Shown: positions 1 through 8,805 of the stretch, one piece after another
Position numbering within the stretch: position 1 is the first letter of the stretch
Layout of the letters: the number at the start of each line of letters is the position of its first letter
Assembly: GCA_963757115.1 (NCBI GenBank)
Contig: CAVWQV010000008.1
Coordinates: 371,137-435,136, forward strand
Length of the DNA stretch: 64,000 nucleotides
From: CAVWQV01 sp963757115
GTDB taxonomy: Bacteria; Pseudomonadota; Alphaproteobacteria; Acetobacterales; Acetobacteraceae
Direction of reading: 5' to 3'
Notes under the pieces: model-generated
What the model was told of the DNA's origin: nothing
What the model saw: the letters and a program-made list of their open reading frames with translations, nothing else
Databases searched by the model: none
Position numbers and translations under genes: made by a program

Positions 1-1
1 G

Positions 2-1052
2 ATCGAGACGCTGGACGTCGCTAAGCCGAAGGCGCACGAGGTGCTGCTGCGTACGGCGTATGCCGGGCTGTGCCACAGCGATCTCCACTTCCTCGAAGGC
101 CTGTATCCGATGGTGACCCCGTCCGTGCTCGGCCATGAGTTCCTCGGCGGTGGTGGAGGCGGTCGGCAGCGAGGTGACGTATGTCAAGCCGGGCGACCGG
201 GTCATCACCTGCCTGTCGGTATTCTGCGGCACCTGCGCCTATTGTAACACGGGCCGTCCGCAGCTTTGCGACAATCCCACGGTGAAGATGCCGCCCGGCA
301 AGGCGGAGCGACTGATGTGGAACGGCAAGCCGATCGCGCAGGCGTTCAATCTCTCGTCGTTCGCCGAGCAGCTTCTCGTCCACGAAAACGCAGTGGTGAA
401 GATCGCCGACGACATCCCACTCAACATCGCGGCCCTGGTTGGGTGCGGCGTCATCACCGGCGCCGGTGCCGTCATCAACACCGCCCGGGTTCCGGCCGGC
501 AGCTCGGTCGCGGTGTTCGGCTGCGGCGGCATCGGGCTGTCGGCGGTGAACGGGGCGGCGATCGCCGGGGCGGACCGGATCATCGCCATCGACACGGTCT
601 CGTCGAAGCTCGACGTCGCCAAGGAAATGGGGGCGACCGACGTCATCAATGCGAGCAACGCCGACCCGGTCGAGGCGATCAAGGAGCTGACCGGGGGCGG
701 TGTCGAGTTCTCGTTCGAGGCCGTCGGGCTCAAGCGCACTGCCGAACAGAGCTTCGAGTGCCTGCGTCCCGGCGGCACGGCGACAGTGATCGGCATGGTG
801 CCGTTCGGGATGAAAATCGAGCTGCACGGGTATGATTTCTTGCGCGAGAAGAAAATCCAGGGCTCATCGATGGGCAGCAACCGCTTCCGTGTGGACATGC
901 CCCGATTGTTGAACCAGTGGAAGCGCGGGCACCTCAAGCTCGATCACCTGATCTCGGGCAACATCAAGCTCGACGAGATCAACGAGGGCTATCAGAAGCT
1001 GAAGGGCGGCACGGTACTGCGCCAGCTGATCGACTTCGGCGTCGCGGCCTGA
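2..1052 (+). CDS. Zinc-dependent alcohol dehydrogenase, 5' partial and frameshifted
   Basis: This is a medium-chain NAD(P)-dependent zinc alcohol dehydrogenase that oxidises an alcohol or formaldehyde-adduct type substrate in the cytoplasm. The 5' end lies outside the window. The catalytic-zinc region (GLCHSD and GHE) is in the frame starting at base 2. From about base 138 the protein continues in another frame with the four-cysteine structural zinc loop (CGTCAYCNTGRPQLC) and the Rossmann motif GCGGIGL. One extra base near 138-141 explains the break, because GHE should run straight into SAVVEAVG. The 3' end is intact and is followed by a hairpin. The family call is firm, but the substrate cannot be told. 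The frameshift is probably a sequence error, though a pseudogene is possible. Confidence 0.88.
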
Positions 1053-1061
1053 TTTTCCTCG

Positions 1062-1085
1062 CTCTCCTCTCCGTTGAGAGGGGAG
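1062..1085 (+). terminator. Hairpin downstream of the alcohol dehydrogenase
   Basis: Arms 1062-1071 and 1076-1085 pair over ten positions with one G-U pair around a CGTT loop. It begins 10 bases after the stop codon. No T-run follows, so it could end transcription only weakly, stabilise the 3' end, or simply be a palindromic intergenic repeat. Confidence 0.4.
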
Positions 1086-1877
1086 GGCATCGGATGTCGA
1101 CCGTTCCAGGTGCGCTGTCGCCGGAGCCGCATGGGGCTTTGCGACACGGCTACCCTCGCCGGTCCGGAGGCAAGTGAAGCCGCGGTAGCGCACCCGTCGC
1201 CCTGTCGGGTTCACGGCAGATACGGCAATTACAAGCCGTACCTCCGTTATCGTAGACGTCGATGGGCGCACGATCGGCCTCCGCCAAGGCGCCGACAGAT
1301 AAGCCGACCTGCGATGCAGACATTTGAATTCCCGCGTCAGGGCGGCGCAGTGGCCTGAACTTCGCGATGGCGGCCGCTATCGGCCCGCTGAGATCGCGCC
1401 TCCCGCTCTCCATTCGCTTACGTTCGTCACCTACAAAGCCGCAGAGCAAGGCCGGCTCGCAGTGGGCGAGGCCAAGATTATGACCCGCTGTTTTGAGAAC
1501 AGACACCGGTTGTATTTCACCGAGTAGATTGTCTTCAATATAGCGTATGCAATTGTGTGCATTCAGGGCTACGATAAATCAACATTCAATAGTATGAAGA
1601 GCCGCCCCAAAGGAATGAATATAGGAGCTCTTCCCTATATCTAGTGATGAAGCCCCGTCAGAAATGGTCTTCTCGCCCAGCTTCTCTTATTTACAGCCGG
1701 AACACCGTTGACCGGTCGACCGGATGTTGCTGACTGAAACATGTCTCCAGCTTTGATGAGGGTGAAAGCGAGACGAGCCCGATTTCTGATCAGCAATCGA
1801 TTCTATTCGCGCCTTAGTTGAGGCGGGTCGAATTGGCAAACCTATGGGAGCCGACTTCAAATGACTACTCTTCTGAT
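1086..1877. other. Intergenic stretch with no supportable gene
   Basis: About 790 bases between the dehydrogenase and the peroxidase relic. The open frames here are short, lack ribosome-binding sites and recognisable domains, and the part from about 1500 to 1700 is much more AT-rich than its surroundings. No RNA gene or repeat is recognised. It may contain the lost promoter and export signal of the peroxidase gene. Confidence 0.5.
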
Positions 1878-3817
1878 CCTCATTCCGTTCCATAGGTGCG
1901 GTCGGAAACAACTTGCAAGATCCGGCGCTTGATCCAGTAACCGGGCACGCCAGAACAAGCGATTGCTCCACCCAATTACGCTCCCGGCACAACCGATGGA
2001 TTGGTTGACGGTCCTAATCCACGCGCCGTTAGCAACGTGGTCAGTGGTGCGACCACTGATCCAAGCGCCAGCGCGGATTCCGCCGATCCGACCTACTCGG
2101 CATGGCTGTATACGTTTGGCCAGTTCGTCGATCACGATCTCGACCTTGAATTGGTCGGCAGCACCGATATCGGCATTCCGGTCCCAGCCGGTGATTCGGT
2201 TTCCCCGCAGGAACAACGATCCCGATCACCCGCGCGATCACTGATCCGACCACCGGGACCGCAATCAACACCGTATCTGGGTACCTCGATTTGTCCCAGG
2301 TCTATGGGTCGGACGCGGCCACTGCCGCAAGCCTGCGCAACCCGGATGGCACGCTGGTGACCTCACCCGGCGATGCCCTGCCGATCATGCCGGGAAGTCC
2401 GCCTGCGGTTCCCGGAGCAGGTGCAGAGCCGACACCGGATTTTTTCATCTCGGGTGACGTGCGGGTGAACGAAAATCCCGAACTCACTGTCGTGACCACG
2501 ATGTTTGTGCGCGAGCACAACTATTGGGTCGGTCTATTGAAAGCGGAAAATCCGACCTGGACCGGCGACCAGCTTTACGATATGGCAAAATCGATTGTCA
2601 CTGCCGAATACCAGAACATCGTATATTCCGAATATCTTCCGGCGTTGATCGGCAAGGATGCTGTCGGCAGCTATAAGGGCTACGACGCCTCGGTCAATCC
2701 GGAAGTGACACAGGAATTCTCCACGGCGGCATTTCGGGTGGGGCACACCCAGGTCTCGGACGAGCAAAACCAAATCGACAACAATGGCGTGGTCACCGGT
2801 TCTGAAACCCTCGCGCAATCGTTTGCCAACACGCCAATGCAAACCGAGGCCAATGACGGGATCAACGCGCTGTTGCGCAACATGAGCTCCGACTCCTCCC
2901 AGGCAGTTGATGTCTACGCCGTTGATGGGCTGCGCAACCTGCTCGCTGCCAGTCCGGACGAGATGGACTTGATTGCTATCGACATTCAACGCGAGCGCGA
3001 CGTTGGTATTGGCACCTTGAATTAAACCCGCGAGGCCTTGGGGCTGACTCCCTATACCTCATGGAATCAACTGACCTCCGATCCAACCGTGCAAGCGAAT
3101 TTGCAGTCGGCGTATGGCGGCATCGATAATGTCGATCTCTTCGTCGGGGGCTTAGCAGAAAAACACGCCCCGGGAGCTGATGTTGGCCCAACTTTCCAAG
3201 CCATCATCGCCAAGCAATTTGCCGCTCTACGCGACGGAGATCGGTTCTTTTGGCAGAACGAAAACTTCGACCCAGCCACTCAACAGACGATCGCCCAGAC
3301 CACGTTGGGCGATATCATCGAGCGCAACACCGGAACCGCTGTCGAGCAGCAAAACGTGTTCGTTGCGCAGCAACGCCACGCCAGCAATGTGGCGGCGGAA
3401 GACCCGTCTGCTCCGCAACTCGTCATCGGCGTGGATGATGCCGGGGCAAAGATTGCCGGAGGTCCGGCGGACGATACTATTGTGGCAGGCCTCGGTTTGC
3501 ATCAAATCCTCAGTGGCGGCGGCGGCTCGAATGTGTTCGTCTTTGACGGAAGCGGACACAGCGATCGGATCAGCGACTTCGATCCCAAGGTCGACAAAAT
3601 CCAGTTCCAGGCCGGCTCGGCTGATGAACTAGCCAGCGTGTTCGAAGCCAACCGCGCGGCCATCACGATCTCTGATTTCAAGGACGGCGCGCTGGTGGAA
3701 TTCGATGGCAACAGCATAACAGTGGCAGGCGTCAGCGCATCGCATCTGACATCCTCGAATTTTCTGTTTCCGCCGGGGACGAATGTCGGCGTTCTGGATC
3801 ATTCTGTGTCAGTCTGA
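1878..3817 (+). pseudogene. Animal-type haem peroxidase with calcium-binding-like C-terminus, broken
   Basis: This encodes a bacterial member of the animal haem peroxidase family (peroxinectin and myeloperoxidase relatives), normally a secreted H2O2-dependent oxidase. The distal haem motif FVDHDL lies near 2130, the VREHN helix near 2510 and the proximal-histidine motif FRVGHTQV near 2740. The last 110 residues contain a GGGGSN stretch and an ISDFDPKVDKI segment, as in the calcium-binding tails of type I secreted proteins. Reading begins at about 1878 with FRSIGAVGNNLQDPAL and needs frame changes near 1946 and 2203, the latter a shortened T-run. At 3023-3025 an in-frame TAA replaces the expected glutamine codon between GIGTLN and TREALGL, and the frame is unchanged beyond it. 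No type I exporter genes are nearby. The family is certain; whether the gene is really dead depends on the TAA. Confidence 0.85.
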
Positions 3818-4097
3818 GATCCCACTCTTCGCCAGCCAAATAAGCGCGTCCTGCCCAAATGCCCGTGCGATGCTCGAAGGTTAAGGTGTCGCGCGGGTCC
3901 AGCACCGCGCGGAGATAGGTGCGGCCAGGGCGCGGCGTGCGTCGCTGTGAAGCGCCGGATGCAGCCGTGCATCCGGTCGGTGCGAAGATGGTTCTTGTAG
4001 CCGACAACGACGCGCTGCGCGCCCGAGGCGAGGCGGTCCCGGCGGCGGGGCGGCGGGAGGGATTACCCTTGCCCTGCCACCCCGACCGGCCCCATAT

Positions 4098-4177
4098 AAC
4101 ACCTGGCTGGGGTGCCGCCTTGTGCGGCTGAGATCATACCCACTGAACCTGCCTGGATCATGCCAGCGAAGGGAGCC
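4098..4177 (+). promoter_or_regulatory. TPP (THI-box) riboswitch
   Basis: The leader has the conserved THI-box segments in order: GCTGGGGTGCC at 4106-4116, CTGAGATCATACCC at 4128-4141, GAACCTG at 4145-4151, and GCCAGCGAAGGGAG at 4162-4175. These are the thiamine-pyrophosphate pocket of the TPP riboswitch class. The thiO start codon follows at 4189. The 3' strand of the closing helix (AAGGGAG) is also the only good ribosome-binding sequence before thiO. This suggests that TPP binding hides the ribosome-binding site and shuts off translation of the thiamine operon; the mechanism is inference. Confidence 0.95.
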
Positions 4178-4188
4178 CGACGCCTCGA

Positions 4189-5352
4189 ATGCCCGCCGCC
4201 CTATCCTCCGACCGCCCGCACGTCGCGATCATCGGCGGCGGCGCGATTGGGCTGTCGATCGGCTGGCGCCTCGCGCAGGCGGGCTGCCGGGTCGACGTGT
4301 TCGAGCGCGGCGAAGCCGGGCGGGGCGCGAGCTGGGCTGCGGCGGGGATGCTCGCGGCCGGCATCGAAGCCGAGCCGGGGGAGGAGGCGCTCACCGCGCT
4401 CAACCGGCAAAGCCAGGCTCTCTGGCCGGCGTTCGCAGCCGAGGTGGAGGCGGCGAGCGGGGTGCCGGTCGGCTTGCGCAGCGAGGGCACGCTCTGGGTC
4501 GCGTTGACGCGGGACGATGCCGCACAGCTCCGGTTTCAGTTCGAATACCAGCGCGGCGTCGGCATCAACCTCCAATGGCTGAGCGGGGCCGAGGCGCGCG
4601 CGCGCGAACCCCACCTCCATCCGCATGCCCCGGCGGCAGTGCTCAGCCCCGACGACCATCAGGTGGACAACCGGCGGCTGGTTGAGGCGCTGACGCTGGC
4701 GTTCACCCGGGCGGGCGGCCGTCTGCATGAAGGTCGCCCGGTAACCGGCCTCGACATGACGGCCGGGCGGGTGACGGGGCTGCGGGTCGGCGATGCCCGC
4801 GTTTCCGCAGAAGTGGTGGTGCTCGCGGCGGGTGCATGGTCCGCCGAGCTGCCCGGCTTGCCAGAAACGGCCCGGCCGCCCGTGCGGCCTGTCAAAGGCC
4901 AGATGCTCGCGCTGGCGATGGACCCGTCCGCACCGCTGCTCAGCCATGTGGTCTGGACCCGGCGTGCCTATCTGGTCCCCCGGCTGGACGGCCGGCTGAT
5001 CGTGGGCGCCACCACGGAGGAGCGCGGGTTCGACGCGAGGCTCACCGCCGGGGGAATGCTGGCGCTGCTCGACGGCGCGTGGCGTGCGGTGCCGGGTGTC
5101 GAGGAACTGGAGCTGATCGAAAGCTGGGTCGGCTTCCGGCCGGGCTCGCGCGACGACGCCCCCGTGCTCGGCCCGAGCGGCGTCGAGGGCCTCGTGCTCG
5201 CGACTGGGCATCATCGCAACGGCGTGCTGCTTACGCCGCTTACGGCGGAGGCGGTCAGCCGGACGATCCTGACCGGCCAAACCGACCCGGCGATTGCGCT
5301 CTTTACCCGGTCGAGGTTCCCGGCAGGACGGGCGGGGGACGGGCGGTGCTGA
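4189..5352 (+). CDS. thiO: Glycine oxidase ThiO
   Basis: An FAD-dependent glycine oxidase of the D-amino-acid oxidase family (387 aa). It makes dehydroglycine (iminoacetate), the amino donor for the thiazole ring of thiamine, in the cytoplasm. The N-terminal dinucleotide-binding motif GGGAIGLSIGWRLA is at about residues 17-30, followed by RGASWAAAGMLAAG, typical of ThiO. The C-terminal part has GFRPGSRDDAPVLG and GHHRNGVLL, the usual FAD-binding tail. It is first in the operon behind the TPP riboswitch and its stop overlaps the thiS start. Length and motifs are normal and the frame is intact. Confidence 0.95.
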   Translation: MPAALSSDRPHVAIIGGGAIGLSIGWRLAQAGCRVDVFERGEAGRGASWAAAGMLAAGIEAEPGEEALTALNRQSQALWPAFAAEVEAASGVPVGLRSEGTLWVALTRDDAAQLRFQFEYQRGVGINLQWLSGAEARAREPHLHPHAPAAVLSPDDHQVDNRRLVEALTLAFTRAGGRLHEGRPVTGLDMTAGRVTGLRVGDARVSAEVVVLAAGAWSAELPGLPETARPPVRPVKGQMLALAMDPSAPLLSHVVWTRRAYLVPRLDGRLIVGATTEERGFDARLTAGGMLALLDGAWRAVPGVEELELIESWVGFRPGSRDDAPVLGPSGVEGLVLATGHHRNGVLLTPLTAEAVSRTILTGQTDPAIALFTRSRFPAGRAGDGRC

Positions 5353-5549
5353 CCATCCGCCTCAATGGGGAGACCTGCGTGATGTCGGCCAGCACGGTGG
5401 CCGAGCTGGTGGCAGCGCAGGGCATCGAACGGCCGCGAGGCGTCGCGGTGGCCGTGAACGGCGAGGTCGTGCCGCGCCGAAGCTGGGACGCGCGGCATAT
5501 TGCGGACGGCGATGACGTGGAGATCGTCAAGCCGATCGGAGGCGGATAG
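5346..5549 (+). CDS. thiS: Sulfur-carrier protein ThiS
   Basis: A 67-residue ubiquitin-like sulfur carrier for thiazole synthesis. It begins MLTIRLNGE from a GTG at 5346, overlapping the end of thiO by 7 bases, so translational coupling is likely. It ends IGGG. The terminal glycine is the residue that is adenylated and thiocarboxylated in this family. The usual length is about 65 residues. The adenylyltransferase (ThiF) and the sulfur source are not in this window. Confidence 0.93.
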   Translation: MLTIRLNGETCVMSASTVAELVAAQGIERPRGVAVAVNGEVVPRRSWDARHIADGDDVEIVKPIGGG

Positions 5550-6348
5550 TTGAACATCGCGGACAAGACCATCGCCACTCCCGATCCCCTTGATCATCGC
5601 GGGCCAACGGTTCGGCTCGCGGTTGCTGATGGGGAGCGGCGGATACCCGAACCAACAAATCATGCTGGACAGCCTGTTCGTCGCCGCGCCCGCCCTGGTG
5701 ACGGTGGCGGTGCGGCGGATCAGCCTCGAAAGCTACTCCGAAAGCCTGATCGACGTGTTGCGCGACCGGTATGCGTTGCTGCCCAACACCGCCGGCTGCG
5801 CCACGGTGCGGGACGCCGTGCTCACGGCCCAGCTTGGCCGCGAGGCGCTGGAAACCGACTGGGTCAAGCTCGAGCTGATCGGCGACCGGGAAACATTGTA
5901 CCCGGACGTGGAGCAGTTGCTTCGCGCCACCGAGGAGCTGGTGCGTGATGGCTTCACCGTGCTGCCGTATTGCAACGAGGACCCTGTGAGCTGCCGCAAG
6001 CTCGCCGACGTAGGCGCGGCGGCGGTGATGCCGCTGGGTTCGCCGATCGGCACGGGGCTCGGCATCTGCAACCCGTACGCGATCGAGCGCATCTGCCAGA
6101 CGAGCGCGGTCCCCGTCATCCTCGACGCCGGGATCGGCACCGCGTCGGACGCGGCGCTGGCCATGGAGCTCGGCTGCGATGCCGTGCTGCTCAACTCGGC
6201 CGTTGCGCGCGCGCACGACCCGAGCCGGATGGCGGCGGCCATGCGCGCGGCGGTCGAGGCCGGGCGCGGCGCGCGGCTCGCCGGCCGCATTCCCAAACGC
6301 ACCCACGCGGAGCCGTCGAGCCCCGAGCTTGGGCTTATTGGCGGCTAA
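5550..6348 (+). CDS. thiG: Thiazole synthase ThiG (probable frameshift near the start)
   Basis: ThiG condenses 1-deoxyxylulose-5-phosphate, dehydroglycine and the ThiS thiocarboxylate into the thiazole phosphate. The body, from FGSRLLMGSGGYPN to the C-terminus, is a normal TIM-barrel ThiG. The lysine in DWVKLELIGD is the expected Schiff-base residue, and GAGIGTASDAA-like and LNSAVARA phosphate-binding segments follow. A TTG at 5550, directly after the thiS stop, opens a frame (MNIADKTIATPDP) that joins the body only if one C is removed from the CCCC run near 5587. Otherwise translation starts at TTG 5590, giving 252 aa. Either start gives a working enzyme. The gene lies between thiS and thiE. 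Confidence 0.92.
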
Positions 6349-6982
6349 CCGGCTTCCGGACCCGCCGCTGCTGGTCATCACCGACCGGCGGCAGGCGCGT
6401 CTGCCACTGGAGGAGGTCGCCGAAGCGGCGTTCGCGGCGGGCTGCCGCTGGCTCAGTGTGCGCGAAAAGGACTTGCCTCCGGCCGAGCGGCTGCGATTGC
6501 TGCAACGGATCGCTTCGGTCGGATCGCGTTACCGCGCGACGGTCGGCGTGCACGGCGATCTCGCGGCGGCGATGGCGGTGCCGCGCGTGGCGCTCCATCT
6601 TCAGAGCGGCGGCGACCCGATGACCGCGCGCCGGCTGCTCGGGCCGGGGCGACTGCTGGGGCTCTCCGCGCATGGCGGGGACGCGCTCGCCGGCCACGCA
6701 GCCGCCGGGGCCGACTACGTCACGCTGAGCCCGATTAATCTGAGCGCGAGCAAACCGGGCTACGGACCCGCACTCGGCATGGCGGAGTTGGCCCGCATCA
6801 TCGCTGCTGGGGCGCCGCGCGTGATCGCGCTGGGCGGGATCGGCCCCGCCGATGTTACCGCCTGCCTCAAGGCGGGGGCGGCCGGAGTTGCAACCATGGG
6901 CGGGGTTATGACGGCGGATGACATCGCCGGCGCGGTCGCGGCGCTCCTGCAACCGCTTCAACCATGGCGAGGCTCTCGCTGA
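6338..6982 (+). CDS. thiE: Thiamine-phosphate synthase ThiE
   Basis: ThiE joins the pyrimidine (HMP-PP) and thiazole phosphate to give thiamine monophosphate. The protein (214 aa from this start) has LLVITDRR at the start, VREKDLP for pyrophosphate binding, a VGVHGDL segment, a YVTLSPI loop, and an IALGGIGPADV phosphate loop near the end. A TTG at 6338 is the likeliest start, with 6329 as an alternative; both overlap the end of thiG. The pyrimidine genes thiC and thiD are absent from this operon and must lie elsewhere or be replaced by uptake. Confidence 0.92.
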   Translation: MAANRLPDPPLLVITDRRQARLPLEEVAEAAFAAGCRWLSVREKDLPPAERLRLLQRIASVGSRYRATVGVHGDLAAAMAVPRVALHLQSGGDPMTARRLLGPGRLLGLSAHGGDALAGHAAAGADYVTLSPINLSASKPGYGPALGMAELARIIAAGAPRVIALGGIGPADVTACLKAGAAGVATMGGVMTADDIAGAVAALLQPLQPWRGSR

Positions 6983-7058
6983 ATGCCAGCCATCGCTCCG
7001 GCCCGCAGAATTCGCGCGGTCGCGGTTCGGCCATCGAGCGCGCGTCCGGCACGCGACC

Positions 7059-7583
7059 CTATCGCGCGACCCGCCCCCGGCGCCTGTCGCGGAACTGCAG
7101 CCAGAGCAGCACAAAGCCGAACAACGGGATGAGAATGTCCGTGTAGAAGATCGCCCCGGCGTTTCCCGGCGAGAAATTGTGGGCTGTCACCATCTGGTGG
7201 ATGTGACCGAGGGCGGCGCCCAGTGTGAAGATACTGGGGCCGATCACCGCAACCAGGGAGCGATCGAAGCCGGCGAACGCGGCAACGAATCCGGCAAGCG
7301 AAAAGCCGAGGCTCGCCGTGCCCACCTCGAACTGAAAGGGGCTGTCCGCCCAGCCGATGAACGCTGCCGCAATGTGGCCAAAGAACACGTGGAAGACGAA
7401 ATTGACGAAATACATGATGCCGATGTTGAACAGCACGTAGAACGCAAGGAGTTTATCGATCACGATCGCACCCGCTACCGGTCGCGGCGCCTGCGCGATG
7501 GCCACGGCCGAGGCGATTAAGCCGAGGACGAGGAATGTGAGCGGATAATTCGCGATGATGAATGCGATTACCGTTCGGATCAT
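7059..7583 (-). CDS. DUF6790-type small membrane protein
   Basis: A protein of about 174 residues with five or so hydrophobic segments, starting MIRTVIAFIIANYPLTF from the ATG at 7583-7581. The motifs GWADSPFQFEVGTASLGF and HNFSPGNAGAIFYTD, and the closing LIPLFGFVLLWLQ helix, match my recollection of the DUF6790 family, whose function is unknown. Several histidines sit in or near the membrane segments. The cytochrome c' gene lies upstream on the same strand, 74 bases away across an 18-bp tandem repeat, so they may be one transcript. It shares no recognisable feature with known transporters. Confidence 0.75.
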   Translation of the reverse strand: MIRTVIAFIIANYPLTFLVLGLIASAVAIAQAPRPVAGAIVIDKLLAFYVLFNIGIMYFVNFVFHVFFGHIAAAFIGWADSPFQFEVGTASLGFSLAGFVAAFAGFDRSLVAVIGPSIFTLGAALGHIHQMVTAHNFSPGNAGAIFYTDILIPLFGFVLLWLQFRDRRRGRVAR

Positions 7584-7610
7584 GTTCGTCCCGAAGAGAA
7601 GGTTAGCTGA

Positions 7611-7646
7611 CCGGGTTGTCGGCACTCACCGGGTTGTCGGCACTCA
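7611..7646. repeat. Perfect 18-bp tandem duplication
   Basis: The unit CCGGGTTGTCGGCACTCA occurs at 7611-7628 and again, identical, at 7629-7646. It lies in the gap between the cytochrome c' stop and the start of the small membrane protein gene. The unit is not obviously palindromic. It could be a recent slippage duplication or a double binding site. Confidence 0.9.
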
Positions 7647-7657
7647 GAGGACGAACC

Positions 7658-8134
7658 TTAACTGGATTTGACGCGATAGGCGCGGTGACACGCGCCGCAC
7701 GCCTTGCCGGTATCTTGGAATGCCGTGGCGAAGGCGGCCGGGTCGTTGGCTTCGGCTGCTTGTGCCAGCTTCTTCGCCTCGGCGACCAAATTTTCGGCAT
7801 CCTTGTCGAAGCCGGCACGGTCGGACCAGATCGCGGGCAGCGCCTTGGTATTATGGCCCTGCTCGGTGCCGGGCGGGAACAGGTCGGGAAACACCGCCAT
7901 CCATCGCGCCATCGCGTCGGCGACCGCCTTATACCGCTTCAACTCGGTGGCCTTGGTGTCGACCGCGTATTTCATCTCGGCGAAGCTGCTGCCCATCAGC
8001 GCCTGCCCGGCCTGCCGGTCCGCGATGATCTGGTCCGGCGTGAGCGGGCCGGTGCCTTGCGCCCCGACGGAAGCCGCGCCGATCGCCAGCATGGCTCCGG
8101 CTAACGTCAGGGCGGGAACGATCATGAAACGCAT
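7658..8134 (-). CDS. Cytochrome c' (c-type, exported)
   Basis: A 158-residue exported cytochrome. A signal peptide (MRFMIVPALTLAGAMLAIGA through SVGAQ) is followed by a four-helix-bundle-type sequence and a C-terminal haem site CGACHRAYR, as in class II cytochromes c'. These periplasmic proteins bind NO or transfer electrons, and their five-coordinate haem sits at the C-terminal end exactly as here. The segment MARWMAVFPDLFPPGTE resembles the region before helix C. Length and layout are normal for the family. The neighbouring small membrane protein could be a partner, but this is only positional evidence. Confidence 0.9.
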   Translation of the reverse strand: MRFMIVPALTLAGAMLAIGAASVGAQGTGPLTPDQIIADRQAGQALMGSSFAEMKYAVDTKATELKRYKAVADAMARWMAVFPDLFPPGTEQGHNTKALPAIWSDRAGFDKDAENLVAEAKKLAQAAEANDPAAFATAFQDTGKACGACHRAYRVKSS

Positions 8135-8192
8135 GCGAGCTCCTTGGGTGTTTGGATTGAAGGCGGGCGCGGCGGAGCGGTAGCGGCTCCGG

Positions 8193-8669
8193 TCACGCGG
8201 CGAGGCAGACCGCTTGGCCGGTGCCGACTGGCTCCGGCCCGACGGCCAATGTTTGGATCGCCTCGCGGATCGTACGAAGCCGGTCCTCTGGGAACGGGGC
8301 CGAGCGGCGTCGCAACAGGTCCACGTGGATGGACAGCTGCTCCATAAGTGCCGCCCGCTCGGTCGAGCCGGACCGGAACATCTGCTGGACTATGCTCATC
8401 CGCTTGCGGTCGATTGCCAGGATGCGATTGCGCACCAGCACGTCCTCGTCCGCAGCCACCGGCTGTTCCCGGACAAGGTGCGTTTCCAGCGTGAACGTCG
8501 CGCAGTTGGTGGCAAGCCGGTACGCCGTGCCGAGCCCAACCCATTCATAAAGCACGTCGATCGCGCGATCGAAGATCACGACCGTAAAGGCGGGGGCGAG
8601 GACGCCCTGCGCGTCGCACCACTCGGGACGCACGCGCTCACGATGCTCGGCACCTTCCGCGATCAGCAC
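8193..8669 (-). CDS. Hotdog-fold acyl-CoA thioesterase
   Basis: A protein of 158 residues resembling the 4-hydroxybenzoyl-CoA thioesterase branch and the thioesterase domain fused to carnitine dehydrogenases. Recognisable parts are VRPEWCDAQGVL at the start, FDRAIDVLYEWVG, a TLETHLVREQPV strand and an LAIDRKRMSIVQQM strand. It should hydrolyse an acyl-CoA or betainyl-CoA ester; the substrate is not known. The start used is a GTG at 8669 with no clear ribosome-binding site. An in-frame start further upstream near 8713 would require one indel. It is convergent with nothing and diverges from the amidase gene. Confidence 0.75.
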   Translation of the reverse strand: MLIAEGAEHRERVRPEWCDAQGVLAPAFTVVIFDRAIDVLYEWVGLGTAYRLATNCATFTLETHLVREQPVAADEDVLVRNRILAIDRKRMSIVQQMFRSGSTERAALMEQLSIHVDLLRRRSAPFPEDRLRTIREAIQTLAVGPEPVGTGQAVCLAA

Positions 8670-8805
8670 AAGCTGCCTGTCCCGTACGACTTTCCCGCGA
8701 CCAGCCTTGCAGCATGACCTTGGCCGCGCAAGGGTGAGTAGAACGGCGGCTTCGCTGCAAAGTGACCTCCGGGGTGACCCCGTTGGATGCTAGGCGTCGC
8801 TCCCG

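Noticed and set aside
1086..1877. Short frames of 67 to 118 codons on both strands before the peroxidase.
   Set aside because: No recognisable domain, start context or consistent codon use, and they overlap one another. Reported only as an empty stretch.
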